This document shows, in pieces, positions 1-8,655 of a DNA stretch of 41,583 nucleotides; the stretch's first letter is position 1, and the number at the start of each line of letters is the position of its first letter. Below the pieces are notes generated by a model. It had not been told where the DNA came from, did not search any database, and saw only the letters and a program-made list of their open reading frames with translations. The stretch is taken from contig JAGXFI010000135.1 of NCBI GenBank assembly GCA_024637305.1, forward strand, positions 1 to 41,583, in the 5' to 3' direction. This DNA is from Sulfitobacter sp. (GTDB lineage Bacteria; Pseudomonadota; Alphaproteobacteria; Rhodobacterales; Rhodobacteraceae). The translations under genes were made by a program, and so were the position numbers.

Positions 1-27
1 AGAACCGTCCAGATCGCGAGCGCGTGA
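1..27 (+). CDS. possible 3' end of an upstream gene (partial)
   Basis: Frame 1 reads R-T-V-Q-I-A-S-A followed by TGA at 25-27, 14 bases before the ATPase start. This close spacing suggests an upstream gene in the same operon that began before the window. Eight codons are too few to identify anything, and the frame could be open by chance. Confidence 0.2.
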   Translation, partial: RTVQIASA

Positions 28-41
28 TTTGACGCCGGGAC

Positions 42-1979
42 ATGCACCAGATGACACTATTGTTTCATGATCGCCTGAACGTCGCCCTGCTGAGCCTCGC
101 ATTGCTTGGCTTGGTATCCGGCCTCGTCCTTTGGCTGGTGGGGCAGCCGGACCTCGCAGGGATCGCGTGGGCGGCCGGTGTCGTCCCGGTTCTTTTGGCG
201 CTCTGCGTCGAGATCGTGCGCAGCCTCTGGAAGGGCGAAGTCGGGCTGGACATCGTCGCGGCGCTGTCGATGTCGGCGGCGCTGCTGTTCGGGGAAACCC
301 TTGCGGCGGCAGTCGTCGCGCTGATGTATTCGGGCGGCACTTTCCTGGAGAGTTTTGCACAGGGTCGTGCCCGGCGCGAGATGAGTGACCTTCTGTCCCG
401 CGTGCCCCGGACCGCCACCCGTCACCGCAATGGCGCCCTGGATGAAGTCCCGCTCGCCGACATCGCCCCGGGCGACCTGCTGCTGATCCGGCAGGGCGAC
501 GTCGCCCCCGTGGACGGGACGGTCGAGAGCGCCGGCGCGATGCTCGACCAGTCCGCGCTGACCGGCGAGTCGATGCCCGCTCGGCTGGCGCGGGGGCAGG
601 ACGTGATGAGCGGCTCGACCAACGCGGGCGAGGCCTTTGACCTGCGGGTCACACGGCGGGCTGCTGACAGCACCTATGCCGGGATCGTCCGGCTGGTCGA
701 GGCGGCGCAGAAATCCAAGGCGCCAATGGCGCGGCTGGCCGACCGCTACTCTTTGCTGTTCCTCGCCGTGACTGTCGCGCTGGCAACCGCCGCCTGGTGG
801 TTCACGGGCGATCCGATCAGGGCAGTGGCGGTGCTGGTGGTGGCGACGCCGTGCCCGCTGATCCTCGCCGTTCCGGTGGCATTGGTCGCCGGGCTATCGC
901 GGGCGGCGCATTTCGGGGTGCTGATCAAGGGCGCGAAACCGCTCGAGGCGCTGGCCCGGATCACGACGCTGATCCTCGACAAGACCGGCACGCTGACGGA
1001 TGGGCGACCACAGATCGTGTCCATCGACCGGCAAGGTGATCTGTCCGATGACGACATTCTGTACTTCGCCGCAGCGCTCGATCAGGCATCAAAACACCCG
1101 ATCGCACAGGCCATCGTCGGGGCGGCCCAAGCGCGCGGGATCGCCTTGCCGATCCCCGCGAGCGTGGTCGAGGCACCCGGCGAAGGCGTTGCCGGGACAA
1201 TCGACGGACGCAGGGTTGTGGTCGGCGGCGCGGGTTTCGTCGTCGCGCAGCTTGGCGTCGCCGACCCGGAAAGCACGGTGGTCGAGGCGGGATCGGTGGT
1301 GGTTTCCCTTGGCGTCGACGGAAAACTCGCCGGCCACATCGTGATGGCCGACGCATTGCGCGCTGGCACGGCCGAACTGCTTTCAGGGCTTCGACATCTG
1401 GGCGTCGGTCGCATCCTGCTGGCGACAGGCGATCGCCGCGCCGTTGCCGAGGCTGTGACGGAGGGCCTTGGCCTCGATGTCGTGCGCGCCGATCTGACGC
1501 CCGACCAGAAGGTCCTGCTGGTCCTGACCGAGCGCAAGAACGGCCCGGTCATGATGGTGGGCGACGGTGTCAACGACGCGCCCGCGCTGGCGGCGGCGGA
1601 TATTGGTGTCGCCATGGGCGCGCGAGGGGCAGCAGCTTCGGCCGAGGCGGCCGATGTCGTGCTGTTGGTGGATCACCTCGATCGTCTTCTGCCAGGGATC
1701 GAGATCGCGCAACGCGCCCGCCGCATCGCCGTCGAAAGCGTCGTGGCCGGGATCGGCCTGTCGGTCCTCGGCATGATCGCCGCAGCCTTCGGATATCTGA
1801 CGCCCGTGCAGGGCGCGCTTTTGCAGGAGGTGATTGATGTTGCGGTCATCCTCAACGCGTTGCGGGCGCTCAGGATCGTGCCTGGACAGACAGGTCAGGT
1901 CGCGGGCATCCCAGCCGATGCGACAGCGAGCCGCCTTCCGCAGCCTAAGTCTTCGACAAAGGCCTTGGCCGACCGCTGA
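42..1979 (+). CDS. P1B-type heavy-metal-translocating ATPase
   Basis: Inner-membrane pump that couples ATP hydrolysis to metal export. The 645-residue protein shows the P-type order: N-terminal membrane segments (about 12-34, 40-59, 68-98), actuator loop with TGES (174-177), a membrane CPx motif read as T-P-C-P-L (Cys271-Pro272), phosphorylation motif DKTGT (Asp313), hinge GDGVND (Asp508, Asp512), and two C-terminal membrane segments. There is no N-terminal HMA domain or Cys/His-rich tail, so the protein begins almost directly with membrane helices and is shorter than typical ZntA or CopA. The site is CPL rather than the CPC of classic Cu or Zn/Cd pumps, so the metal cannot be named. The first in-frame ATG is used; a second lies three codons on, and neither has a strong ribosome site. 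It lies on the outer side of the accessory region and may be island cargo. Confidence 0.9.
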   Translation: MHQMTLLFHDRLNVALLSLALLGLVSGLVLWLVGQPDLAGIAWAAGVVPVLLALCVEIVRSLWKGEVGLDIVAALSMSAALLFGETLAAAVVALMYSGGTFLESFAQGRARREMSDLLSRVPRTATRHRNGALDEVPLADIAPGDLLLIRQGDVAPVDGTVESAGAMLDQSALTGESMPARLARGQDVMSGSTNAGEAFDLRVTRRAADSTYAGIVRLVEAAQKSKAPMARLADRYSLLFLAVTVALATAAWWFTGDPIRAVAVLVVATPCPLILAVPVALVAGLSRAAHFGVLIKGAKPLEALARITTLILDKTGTLTDGRPQIVSIDRQGDLSDDDILYFAAALDQASKHPIAQAIVGAAQARGIALPIPASVVEAPGEGVAGTIDGRRVVVGGAGFVVAQLGVADPESTVVEAGSVVVSLGVDGKLAGHIVMADALRAGTAELLSGLRHLGVGRILLATGDRRAVAEAVTEGLGLDVVRADLTPDQKVLLVLTERKNGPVMMVGDGVNDAPALAAADIGVAMGARGAAASAEAADVVLLVDHLDRLLPGIEIAQRARRIAVESVVAGIGLSVLGMIAAAFGYLTPVQGALLQEVIDVAVILNALRALRIVPGQTGQVAGIPADATASRLPQPKSSTKALADR

Positions 1980-2007
1980 TGACGCGCCACGGCGAAGGAG
2001 CCGTGTG

Positions 2008-2169
2008 ATGTCAAGGCAACTTTCGGAGCCCCGCCAAGTGTCAGTTTATTACTCTGGACTCAAGCCGCTACAACCTCGACTGGCCGCTCTCACTGGATGC
2101 TGCGGTCGCAATGCCGCATCGCCGAACGTCCGCTTCCCGCCGTCATCTCGAAAGGCCTCGATGGCGTAG
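2008..2169 (+). CDS. candidate 53-residue small protein
   Basis: An AAGGAG ribosome site at 1995-2000 sits seven bases before this ATG, 28 bases after the ATPase stop. The frame runs 53 codons to TAG. The strong ribosome site and operon-like spacing favour expression, but the C-terminal half reads like translated non-coding DNA and no family is recognised. It may be the start of a gene whose rest has been lost. A 6-bp inverted repeat (CACGGC/GCCGTG, 1988-2005) has the AAGGAG mostly in its loop. Confidence 0.3.
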   Translation: MSRQLSEPRQVSVYYSGLKPLQPRLAALTGCCGRNAASPNVRFPPSSRKASMA

Positions 2170-2285
2170 CACGGATCTTGTGATCGCGCGGACGGTTGGA
2201 AGGCCAGCGAACTCTATAGTCGATCAAGCAAAATCAACTACTTCAAATTTCGTAGTGGCCAAGTGTCGCTTGTCGTCACAAACCG
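2170..2285. other. short gap, nothing recognised
   Basis: This gap lies between the small ORF and the stop codon of the 806-residue gene on the opposite strand. It contains an AT-richer patch around 2215-2260. I see no clear promoter, terminator or RNA gene here. Confidence 0.3.
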
Positions 2286-4706
2286 TCACATGAAACCCAG
2301 CCAGCTTTCGCGCCAATCCCGTATCCGAGCAATGTGCAGTTGCGCCGACGACGGTAACATGACGGACTGTTCCGCCAGGATCCGATCGAGATGTGTCTCC
2401 GAGACCAGTGCGTTCGGGACCGGATCGTCACCGCGTGAACAGATGCCCAGATCGCGAAGACATCGCCAGAGAAAATGCGCGGCTTCCATCACCTGCTTGG
2501 TTTCGCCCTCCAGCGCCGCCTCGAACCTGCGCGGTAGGGGAAAATGCGCGTTCTTTAATCGGCTCCCTGTCACGGGCATCGGCCCAAGCCTTTCCGCGGG
2601 CAGCAAGCCGCTTTCAGCGAGTCCGGCCAGGTCGTGCAGTGCATCGAAGCAATCGATAGCCCGTATCCATTTTCTTCGCAGATCAGGGCGCAGCGCCCGC
2701 TCATGTATCCACGCCCACTCGCGATCCGGTTGCCATGGCTCCAACCCGGTTGGGCCAGCCACGTCCATGAGCGTATCGACGGGGTTGTTAGCGCGCGGGA
2801 TCCCGGCCGCGACGACATGTGCCTGGAGGCTTCTCCAGCCGGCGGTCCATTTCCGGTCCAGGCGCTCAGTGAGCCGGCGCAATTCCGTCAGATAAGACGA
2901 CATCGCTATCGGGTGACCGGCGTTTGCGCGCTGGATCAGGTCACGCCAGGGAATATCCGTGACATCGGACTCGAAAACACTCTTGTCACCTGTCAGCGCA
3001 TAGAGCTTGCGCACCGCGACAATCAGCGCTTGCGCCCCGAGACGGCTGTATCCGGCTTCCTGTGCATTTGACCGCAGCGCGACCTCCAGAGCTTTGGGCA
3101 TCCTCCCGTGATCGCGTCGAATCCAGTCCCGCTGGTCGCCGATGGCTGGCTCTGGCAAAAGGTCGGGAGATGTTTCGCGCATGACATCCAGGGACCTGAG
3201 ACCCTGCAGGCATTTCGAGACTTTTCGACATCCGTGTGCTCTTTTGATGATGTCCCGCGCCATGTCCATGTCGATATCCGCAGGATCCAGAGGCGGCTGG
3301 CTGGTTTCCGCAAACTTCTTGATCAGCAGAAGTCCAGATAGATCGATGTCGCCTTGGTTGACGGCCCTTGCTCGAGAGATGAGGCTGGACCAGGGCGACA
3401 GGCGGTTTGTATGGAGAAGAAACGCCTTAAAAACGGATTGGTACGAGATCACCGTCAGCTCGGTATACTTCGGAACCTGGTTTTCCAAAAGCAAGCCTGC
3501 GTCTTTGAGGATGGTCGAGCTGTCGATGTCGCAGTTCGCATCGAGGAGTTGCCTTAAAAGTCGACGCAGAGCCTTCACACGTTTGCGACTCGGGGAGCGT
3601 GTTTCCACGAAATCCGACACTTCCGCGTCCAGCTCCGGAGGCAATGACACAGGCTGTCTGTTTTTCTTTTTCGGAACGGGCTTGGTTTTGGGAGGCTTCC
3701 GACCGAGAAGGCGGATCCGATCAATTGCAACATCGTCGGGAACAGCCGCAGGATCGTTGGCGCGAAGCACGGAAATCAGTGCGAGAAGGTTGTATTTTGC
3801 AGACTGTCGAGAAAACCGCTGCAAGATTGTCGCATGGTAATGTGCGGCGTCTGCTTCGCTCAATGACCAGCCGTCCGCTGTTGGTTTTTCTGCGAGCAGG
3901 TGCATGTCGACGGCGAGCTCAAAAGCGCGCCGCGCCCGGATGGCTTGGCTGACGGGGAGCCGGGCACAAACCGCTGCAAGTTTTGCCGGTAATTCGATAC
4001 GTAATTTGTCGCCATCTCGGTAGCGCGGCATTTGACCGATCATTTCAGGTCCGAGAATTCCGGACTTCATGACCAGCGGTTCAGTCCTGAAGCGGTCCAT
4101 TGTCGCGAGACTCCGTCTCAATGCAAACCGGTCTGTACCCCGCAGCTTGCGATCGACCCGCAAAGCTTTGCCTCGCGTTATCTCGTGCAGTTCCAATCTC
4201 GGGAAGTGGGTTTCCATCATCTTCCGGTTCACGCCGGGCGCGCTGCCTTGCTTTGCGAGCCGATTTAGCAAAGTGTAGGGGTCTTCGCGCCAGAGACCGG
4301 CAAGTCGGGCATGCCGGTGCAGGCTTTCGCGACAACGCCCGTAGAGGTTTGCATCGCCGAAGGCCTCCGTGAGGTTTTCATCCGGCTGGCGAGGAAAACA
4401 ACGCGAAAAACTTGTTTCCGAGGAAAGCACTTCGGGATCGTGAAAGTCAGGTCCAATTGCTTTTTCCACAACGTCGAGAAATGCCAGGATAGACGCAACC
4501 GAGGGCGTGGGCACGGTGCCGTTTTCGATCTGCTCGCGCAGGTCCGACAGGCTTTGAGGTTGATTGAACTGTGTCATGAGGAGCAAGTGGGTCCCTTTTT
4601 GTGGAACATGAAACATTTCGGGCCTCAGGAGTTTAGACTCATGAGATTGGCCATAGGTCAGCTGGACGAAATGGTTTTCCGCTTGAGGGTTGCTGACAGG
4701 AGCCAT
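2286..4706 (-). CDS. large protein of unknown function (806 aa), possibly recombinase-derived
   Basis: No family is recognised with confidence. The frame is clearly coding: 806 codons with balanced composition and predicted alpha-helical, soluble character, with no signal peptide or membrane segment. The region after Met44 (S-L-S-D-L-R-E-Q-I then a helix ending V-V-E-K-A-I-G) resembles the N-terminal helical core-binding region of some alphaproteobacterial tyrosine recombinases. Similar helix pairs with conserved tryptophans and an L-L-P-A-E-R-L-G-P motif occur near residues 690-710. I cannot find the catalytic R...HxxR...Y set, so it may be an inactive relative or something else. A lysine-rich linker with K-P-V-P-K-K-K-N-R lies near residue 345. 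The start is uncertain: Met31 (4616) has GAGG six bases upstream and may be the true start; Met1 and Met44 (4577) lack good ribosome sites. It is transcribed away from the iteron-like array. Confidence 0.7.
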   Translation of the reverse strand: MAPVSNPQAENHFVQLTYGQSHESKLLRPEMFHVPQKGTHLLLMTQFNQPQSLSDLREQIENGTVPTPSVASILAFLDVVEKAIGPDFHDPEVLSSETSFSRCFPRQPDENLTEAFGDANLYGRCRESLHRHARLAGLWREDPYTLLNRLAKQGSAPGVNRKMMETHFPRLELHEITRGKALRVDRKLRGTDRFALRRSLATMDRFRTEPLVMKSGILGPEMIGQMPRYRDGDKLRIELPAKLAAVCARLPVSQAIRARRAFELAVDMHLLAEKPTADGWSLSEADAAHYHATILQRFSRQSAKYNLLALISVLRANDPAAVPDDVAIDRIRLLGRKPPKTKPVPKKKNRQPVSLPPELDAEVSDFVETRSPSRKRVKALRRLLRQLLDANCDIDSSTILKDAGLLLENQVPKYTELTVISYQSVFKAFLLHTNRLSPWSSLISRARAVNQGDIDLSGLLLIKKFAETSQPPLDPADIDMDMARDIIKRAHGCRKVSKCLQGLRSLDVMRETSPDLLPEPAIGDQRDWIRRDHGRMPKALEVALRSNAQEAGYSRLGAQALIVAVRKLYALTGDKSVFESDVTDIPWRDLIQRANAGHPIAMSSYLTELRRLTERLDRKWTAGWRSLQAHVVAAGIPRANNPVDTLMDVAGPTGLEPWQPDREWAWIHERALRPDLRRKWIRAIDCFDALHDLAGLAESGLLPAERLGPMPVTGSRLKNAHFPLPRRFEAALEGETKQVMEAAHFLWRCLRDLGICSRGDDPVPNALVSETHLDRILAEQSVMLPSSAQLHIARIRDWRESWLGFM

Positions 4707-5479
4707 CCTTGATCTTCAGACCGCCCTCTTTGACGCGAAACGGAAAAACCAGGAGACCGGCGAGCGCAACGCGATGTGTGGCATCATGATTTGCGCGCAG
4801 CTGCAGCACGTACAAACGCGCCATCGCGCTGTCTGGACGTCGCGTCGGTCATGGACCCCAGGTTCCTGGGACCCTTTCGTGTTCCTTTGACGAGATAACG
4901 GATAGGAAAATTCCGCGTTGAGAGGCTTTGCTCACACGCGTCGGTGCCCGCAAACGCATCTGTTATCGCGCTGTCCACGTCCGTGGGTAACTGTCTTGCG
5001 GGACCCGAAGCACGCTCCGGAGCCCGCTGCCTTGATCGAAGCCCCGACAGCCACCGCTGTCGAACCTCGAAACGACCCGGCGGTGGCCGGGCCGGTTTGT
5101 GCGAAGATCGCCGCGGTCGACCTTCCCAACGGATGTTCTGCGCGTTTCTTCTCCCGTGGATACAGCTTTCATGCTCTGCGAGCATGGTAACAATCACGAC
5201 GGATGAAGAGTGATCAGCCCTTCGCAGCGCGCGCTGCCTGTCGTGCCTGTTGGCTGTCTCCGCGCTTGCCGCCGGACGCCGGCCCGGACAGTGTATGCCT
5301 CCTTTCTGTGCGGAGAAGATGTCATCGTGGGATTGCAACGCTGTGCAGATCATCCGTACGTACAATCTGGGAACGAAAGCCGGGCTGCGGTGAAAATTTT
5401 TTCTTGTGGCGCTGGCGAAAGAATACCTTCGGCGGTTGTACCCGGTAAAGGGAGACAAGCGGATCCTCGCCCGGACGGC

Positions 5480-5584
5480 GGGGAATTTCTGCGTCATCGC
5501 GGGGAATTTCTGCGTCATTATGGGGAATTTCTGCGTCATTATGGGGAATTCCTGCGTCATAACGGGGAGTTTTTGCGTCATTAA
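5480..5584. repeat. five tandem 21-bp direct repeats (iteron-like)
   Basis: Five head-to-tail units begin at 5480, 5501, 5522, 5543 and 5564. Each starts GGGGAATTTCTGCGTCAT (18 bases) followed by three variable bases. Units 2 and 3 are identical, units 1 and 4 differ slightly, and unit 5 is most diverged. The period of two helical turns puts every unit on the same DNA face, as in plasmid iterons bound by a Rep protein. Because 21 is a multiple of three the array stays open in several frames and makes artificial repeating peptides. There are no unique spacers, so this is not CRISPR. Alternative reading: a multi-site operator. Confidence 0.85.
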
Positions 5585-5670
5585 ATCTGGAAGTCTATGA
5601 TTTTGAACGAAAAAAGACGCCGCTCTGAATCAAGAGAATCTTTGAATTTACTGAAAGAGGCCTGACGGCA
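5585..5670. other. AT-rich segment beside the repeat array
   Basis: Directly after the last repeat the sequence becomes AT-rich compared with its surroundings, including a run of six A's near 5610. In iteron replicons an AT-rich unwinding element typically adjoins the iterons, so the position fits; the function is inference. It could also be the promoter region of the gene starting at 5853. Confidence 0.35.
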
Positions 5671-5852
5671 CGAGATGAGCGGATTCAATGGGGCTTACGG
5701 GACAGATGACCACGGATAAATGCGCAGTGCCGACAAGGGGGCGCTCAGTGCTTCGGACTCTGAAAATTGCATCGGAAGTTATCGTGCACAGGAAAGCGAT
5801 ACATTTCCTTTTCAGTATCGGACTCATCCGGCCACTCATCCAGGAGACTGAC

Positions 5853-6452
5853 ATGCAACACACTCAATGCGATCGCGTACTCGCTACCCTGAAATCTCAA
5901 AGCGATCAGTACCGGACCGAAGTGGCTGACGATGCCGAGGCTTTGCAGGATGACAGCAGCCTCGCTCACCGCCATTGGCAGACCGAAGAATTCGAGCCAA
6001 AAAGGGTGCTGATGGCCGCGCCAATGCATTTCGAAGGCAGCCCCATTCTTCATGATCTCGTCCGAGACTATGCGCGGCGGCAGGGCTACAATGACGCTGT
6101 CCTGAGCGCTGCAGATGATGCGATCAGCCTCCAGCGACGGCTGTCACATCCCGCCGGCAAATTCGATGACGTCGGACGTTTCTTTCTTGCACAGCGTTTT
6201 GCATGCTGCGCAACGGTCCGGTCGCCCAGCTCGGATTATCCGCACACCGAAATGGTACACGGCCGCTCGCTGCGCCATGTCGCGCATCTACACGATGTGC
6301 CAAAACTACATGTACAGAGAATGGTCAGGGCGCTGGAGGCTGTTGTATCGTGTCGCAATGGCGCTGCGACCGCACACATTCGGGCACAGATGCACGTGAA
6401 ACTGCGGCATATCCTCAAGCGATTGGATACGAAACCCCAGACTGATCCGTGA
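5853..6452 (+). CDS. hypothetical protein (199 aa)
   Basis: Not recognised. The chosen ATG has AGGAG at 5842-5846, six bases upstream; the frame extends 55 codons further upstream but that part looks non-coding. The product is mostly hydrophilic and helical, with a His-rich segment near residues 150-165 and no signal peptide or membrane segment. It lies downstream of the iteron-like array and points rightward, with no partner gene within 240 bp on the same strand. Composition becomes less protein-like after about residue 110, so the 3' part may be decayed. I see no similarity to replication initiators. Confidence 0.5.
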   Translation: MQHTQCDRVLATLKSQSDQYRTEVADDAEALQDDSSLAHRHWQTEEFEPKRVLMAAPMHFEGSPILHDLVRDYARRQGYNDAVLSAADDAISLQRRLSHPAGKFDDVGRFFLAQRFACCATVRSPSSDYPHTEMVHGRSLRHVAHLHDVPKLHVQRMVRALEAVVSCRNGAATAHIRAQMHVKLRHILKRLDTKPQTDP

Positions 6453-6637
6453 GTCACGCAGTCCAATCAAGGTGCCGATGCGGCTGACCGGATCAGGACT
6501 TGTCACGTGATACCGGAAAGGCATGCCAACAGACCCTCGCGCCTCAAGTAGGGTTGCTCAATCCAGAGATGGGCGTACGGCATCCAACTTCTCCAAAAGT
6601 GACGGAAAGAGATATAGCAGATGTCACGATCGAAGTT

Positions 6638-6666
6638 GTCGTCGCCGGGGTCGATCCCCCGACGAC
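6638..6666 (-). terminator. hairpin downstream of the 116-residue gene
   Basis: GTCGTCG and CGACGAC arms flank an inner GGGG-TCGAT-CCCC stem, giving 11 base pairs with a 2-base bulge. It lies 35 bases after the stop of the minus-strand gene ending at 6701. No T-run follows on the minus strand, so it may be a weak terminator or an RNA-stabilising hairpin. Confidence 0.35.
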
Positions 6667-6700
6667 GACGCTTGATTCCTGCTGTGAACCAATGTCTGAC

Positions 6701-7051
6701 TCAGTTCGTATGGGAGAACCTCGCGAGCAGTTCGCTGATCCGCGCGCCGTGCCAGCGCAACGCGGCCGAGGCGTCGAAATTCCGGTCATGTGCGGCACTG
6801 TCTGCGGCTTGCGATGTTTGCTTCGCCAGTGCGTTCTCAATTTCCTGAAGCGCGCTCTTGATCGCACCCGCATCGGGGTTTTGGTTTCCGAAGATGCCGT
6901 GCAGATCACAAAGCCCATCGAAGCCTGATGGCGCATCGAAAGCGTCGAACAGATCGCAAAGAGCCGCGCCGTGGCGGCGCAAGTGCCGCTCGGTGTCCGC
7001 AATTCTGTCGTATGCGGCCTGTTTCGCGATGAAGTTGGTAGTGTTGAGCAT
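6701..7051 (-). CDS. hypothetical protein (116 aa)
   Basis: Not recognised. The start is set by an ideal AGGAGG seven bases upstream (minus strand), giving a product beginning M-L-N-T-T-N-F-I-A-K-Q; longer in-frame starts upstream lack this. The product is hydrophilic and largely helical, rich in Ala, Asp and His, with no signal peptide. It follows the 131-residue gene on the same strand after a 247-bp gap, and both have textbook ribosome sites, which suggests a functional pair of accessory genes rather than decay. Confidence 0.6.
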   Translation of the reverse strand: MLNTTNFIAKQAAYDRIADTERHLRRHGAALCDLFDAFDAPSGFDGLCDLHGIFGNQNPDAGAIKSALQEIENALAKQTSQAADSAAHDRNFDASAALRWHGARISELLARFSHTN

Positions 7052-7262
7052 GAGAAACCTCCTGTTCATGCGGGAAATCGACGGGTGGAATGCCTGTTCT
7101 TCGGCGTCATTGTCGCTGCATGGAGGACGTTCATCTGTGTTGGGTTGTGGCTCCTGTTGTCGTTTCGGATTTGTGTATCCTGGTGCTGATAATGACGTTG
7201 GCCATTTGCCGAATGGACGAAGTAAAAAAGCGACTACTGGGCAAGTTTTTTTGGGCAGGTTA

Positions 7263-7291
7263 CCCGCACCCCTACGATTGGGAGGTGCGGG
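7263..7291 (-). terminator. hairpin after the 131-residue gene
   Basis: CCCGCACC (7263-7270) and GGTGCGGG (7284-7291) form an 8-bp perfect stem with a 13-base loop, 8 bases beyond the stop of the minus-strand gene ending at 7299. No T-run follows in that direction, so termination is uncertain. Confidence 0.4.
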
Positions 7292-7298
7292 CAAAGGG

Positions 7299-7694
7299 TC
7301 ATGCGGCTTGTTCATCTTCCGTGCCAAGCAGTCCGGCTCCACGCAGGGCTGCGTCGAGACCGTCGGCGAGCAGACAAAGTTCAGTCACGATCGGATTGTC
7401 CGGCTCGAGCAGATCGACGCATGCGCCGTCGCTCCAGTTTTCATCGTGGGCAAAGTCGCCGAAAAGCAGGTGCCGCAGTTCGAGAAGCTGCCGACGCAGG
7501 CGACGCGTGACCGGACCAGGCTGACAAAGAGCCTCCCTGCTCGCATTGACGAGCCGTGCGCCGCGACGCCCGCCGAGAATGACTGCGGCATGGCCGAGGG
7601 CCGCGTCATAGTCAGAAAAATACGCCCGCAGCGCGGTTTCGCCTGGCTCGTGTGGGACGATATCGGCATTGGAAGTGATTGGTTTGTAGTACAT
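7299..7694 (-). CDS. hypothetical protein (131 aa)
   Basis: Not recognised. An AGGAGG ribosome site lies five bases before the ATG on the minus strand (about 7700-7705), which supports this start. The product begins M-Y-Y-K-P-I-T-S-N-A-D and has a helical middle and acidic tail; residues 78-85 are rich in Arg and Leu. There is no signal peptide, membrane segment or known motif. It appears to be the first gene of a short minus-strand unit with the 116-residue gene. No function can be assigned. Confidence 0.65.
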   Translation of the reverse strand: MYYKPITSNADIVPHEPGETALRAYFSDYDAALGHAAVILGGRRGARLVNASREALCQPGPVTRRLRRQLLELRHLLFGDFAHDENWSDGACVDLLEPDNPIVTELCLLADGLDAALRGAGLLGTEDEQAA

Positions 7695-8655
7695 GTTGCC
7701 TCCTGAGTGTTAAAAATATGCCGGGTTTCGTCCCGGCGGGTCAGGATCTTTTGGAGGTTCATGTCATCGACCTGCTGGTACTCGCGTCTCAAACTGAGGG
7801 CGCGCAGATCAGCGGGTTGATACGGGGGGCCTGGTTCCTTTCGTCATCTGTGCATCTCGAGTATCGGCTTGCACAAAAGACATTGGCTGAAAGGTCTGAA
7901 GGCGAAGCATTTTCTGCAAGATTTTTTGAGAAATGTTTGCTGCCACAGTTGGACACGTCATTTCCGCGAGCAGCAGCGCGGCGAATGGCTCTGGATCGCG
8001 GACGACGAAGGTCCGGAACGCGCAGAAACTTTCCATCCGTTGACTGGTTGGTGCGACGCATGGGTGGCGGCGTCAAGCCGAACATTAGTAATGGCGGGCG
8101 TCAGTTCAGCAGGCGGCCCGGCGACACGAAGGCGACGGCTACCCTATCGGACACATGGCTGCACACCCCCATTTCTTTCGATGCCTCGAGCGCGTCGCAC
8201 ATCGTGGCGCGTATCTGGTCGCGGCGAAGCAGATCCTGTTCGAGGTGGCGCATGATCTCGGCGACCGAGATGTAGCTTTGCGACTCCGCGCTGGCGAAGC
8301 GTGCACGTACTTGCTGCTTGGCGACGACCCAGTAGGGATCGAGGAACCGCGCCCAGGTCTCGGCGAGGTATCCGCACCATCCTGAGCTATCTTCCGGAGG
8401 GTAGTGTGTTGCCCATGTCGACCAGTGTGATGGAGCGCCGTGTCCTCCGGCATATCCGCAATGCCAGGAACGGACAGCCGACATGAAGTCGTCTGCATTG
8501 AAGATGTTCTTGAAGAATATCGAGACTGGAAGATGGCGAAGAAGCGTGCCGTCATCTTAGATCACGCGTGAGGGATAGCGAACCCTGATCACGAAATGTC
8601 ACCGTCTCGCGGAAGACGGTCCGACCTCCTGCTCACACAGTCAGGAGAACACGCA
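7695..8655. other. region of fragmentary reading frames
   Basis: Several overlapping frames are open on both strands, none with both a good ribosome site and convincing composition over its length. Minus-strand 7809-8036 and 8101-8559 look partly protein-like, which suggests one or two decayed genes. No insertion-sequence ends or transposase motifs were seen. Confidence 0.35.
8101..8559 (-). pseudogene. probable decayed gene fragment
   Basis: The minus-strand frame ending at 8101 reads as plausible protein from about 8556: D-D-G-T-L-L-R-H-L-P-V-S-I-F-F-K, then W-C-G-Y-L-A-E-T-W-A-R-F-L-D and a helix R-H-L-E-Q-D-L-L-R-R-D. Protein-like sequence continues upstream of the first ATG (8484) until a TAA at 8557-8559 with no start codon between, so the 5' end appears to be missing or shifted into another frame. 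The family is not recognised. It may be a remnant of island cargo. Confidence 0.35.

Larger units (their letters stand above)
4707..5852. other. apparently non-coding 1.1-kb stretch with repeat array
   Basis: No reading frame here looks like a genuine protein: the open frames are arginine-, serine- and proline-rich and several overlap on both strands. The stretch contains the five tandem 21-bp repeats at 5480-5584 and then an AT-rich segment (about 5581-5670). It lies between two divergently transcribed genes (the 806-residue gene leftward, the 199-residue gene rightward). The layout resembles a replication-origin or control region; no replication initiator gene is recognisable beside it. Confidence 0.5.

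Noticed and set aside
4784..5581. 265-codon minus-strand ORF starting with repeats of M-T-Q-K-F-P-I
   Set aside because: Its repeats come from the 21-bp DNA array, and the rest is Arg/Ser/Pro-rich with no ribosome site; it looks like chance translation of non-coding DNA.
5480..5584. CRISPR array
   Set aside because: Units are directly adjacent with no unique spacers and no cas genes are present.
7679..8275. 198-codon plus-strand ORF in the fragmentary region
   Set aside because: No ribosome site, overlaps other open frames on both strands and has poor protein composition in its second half.
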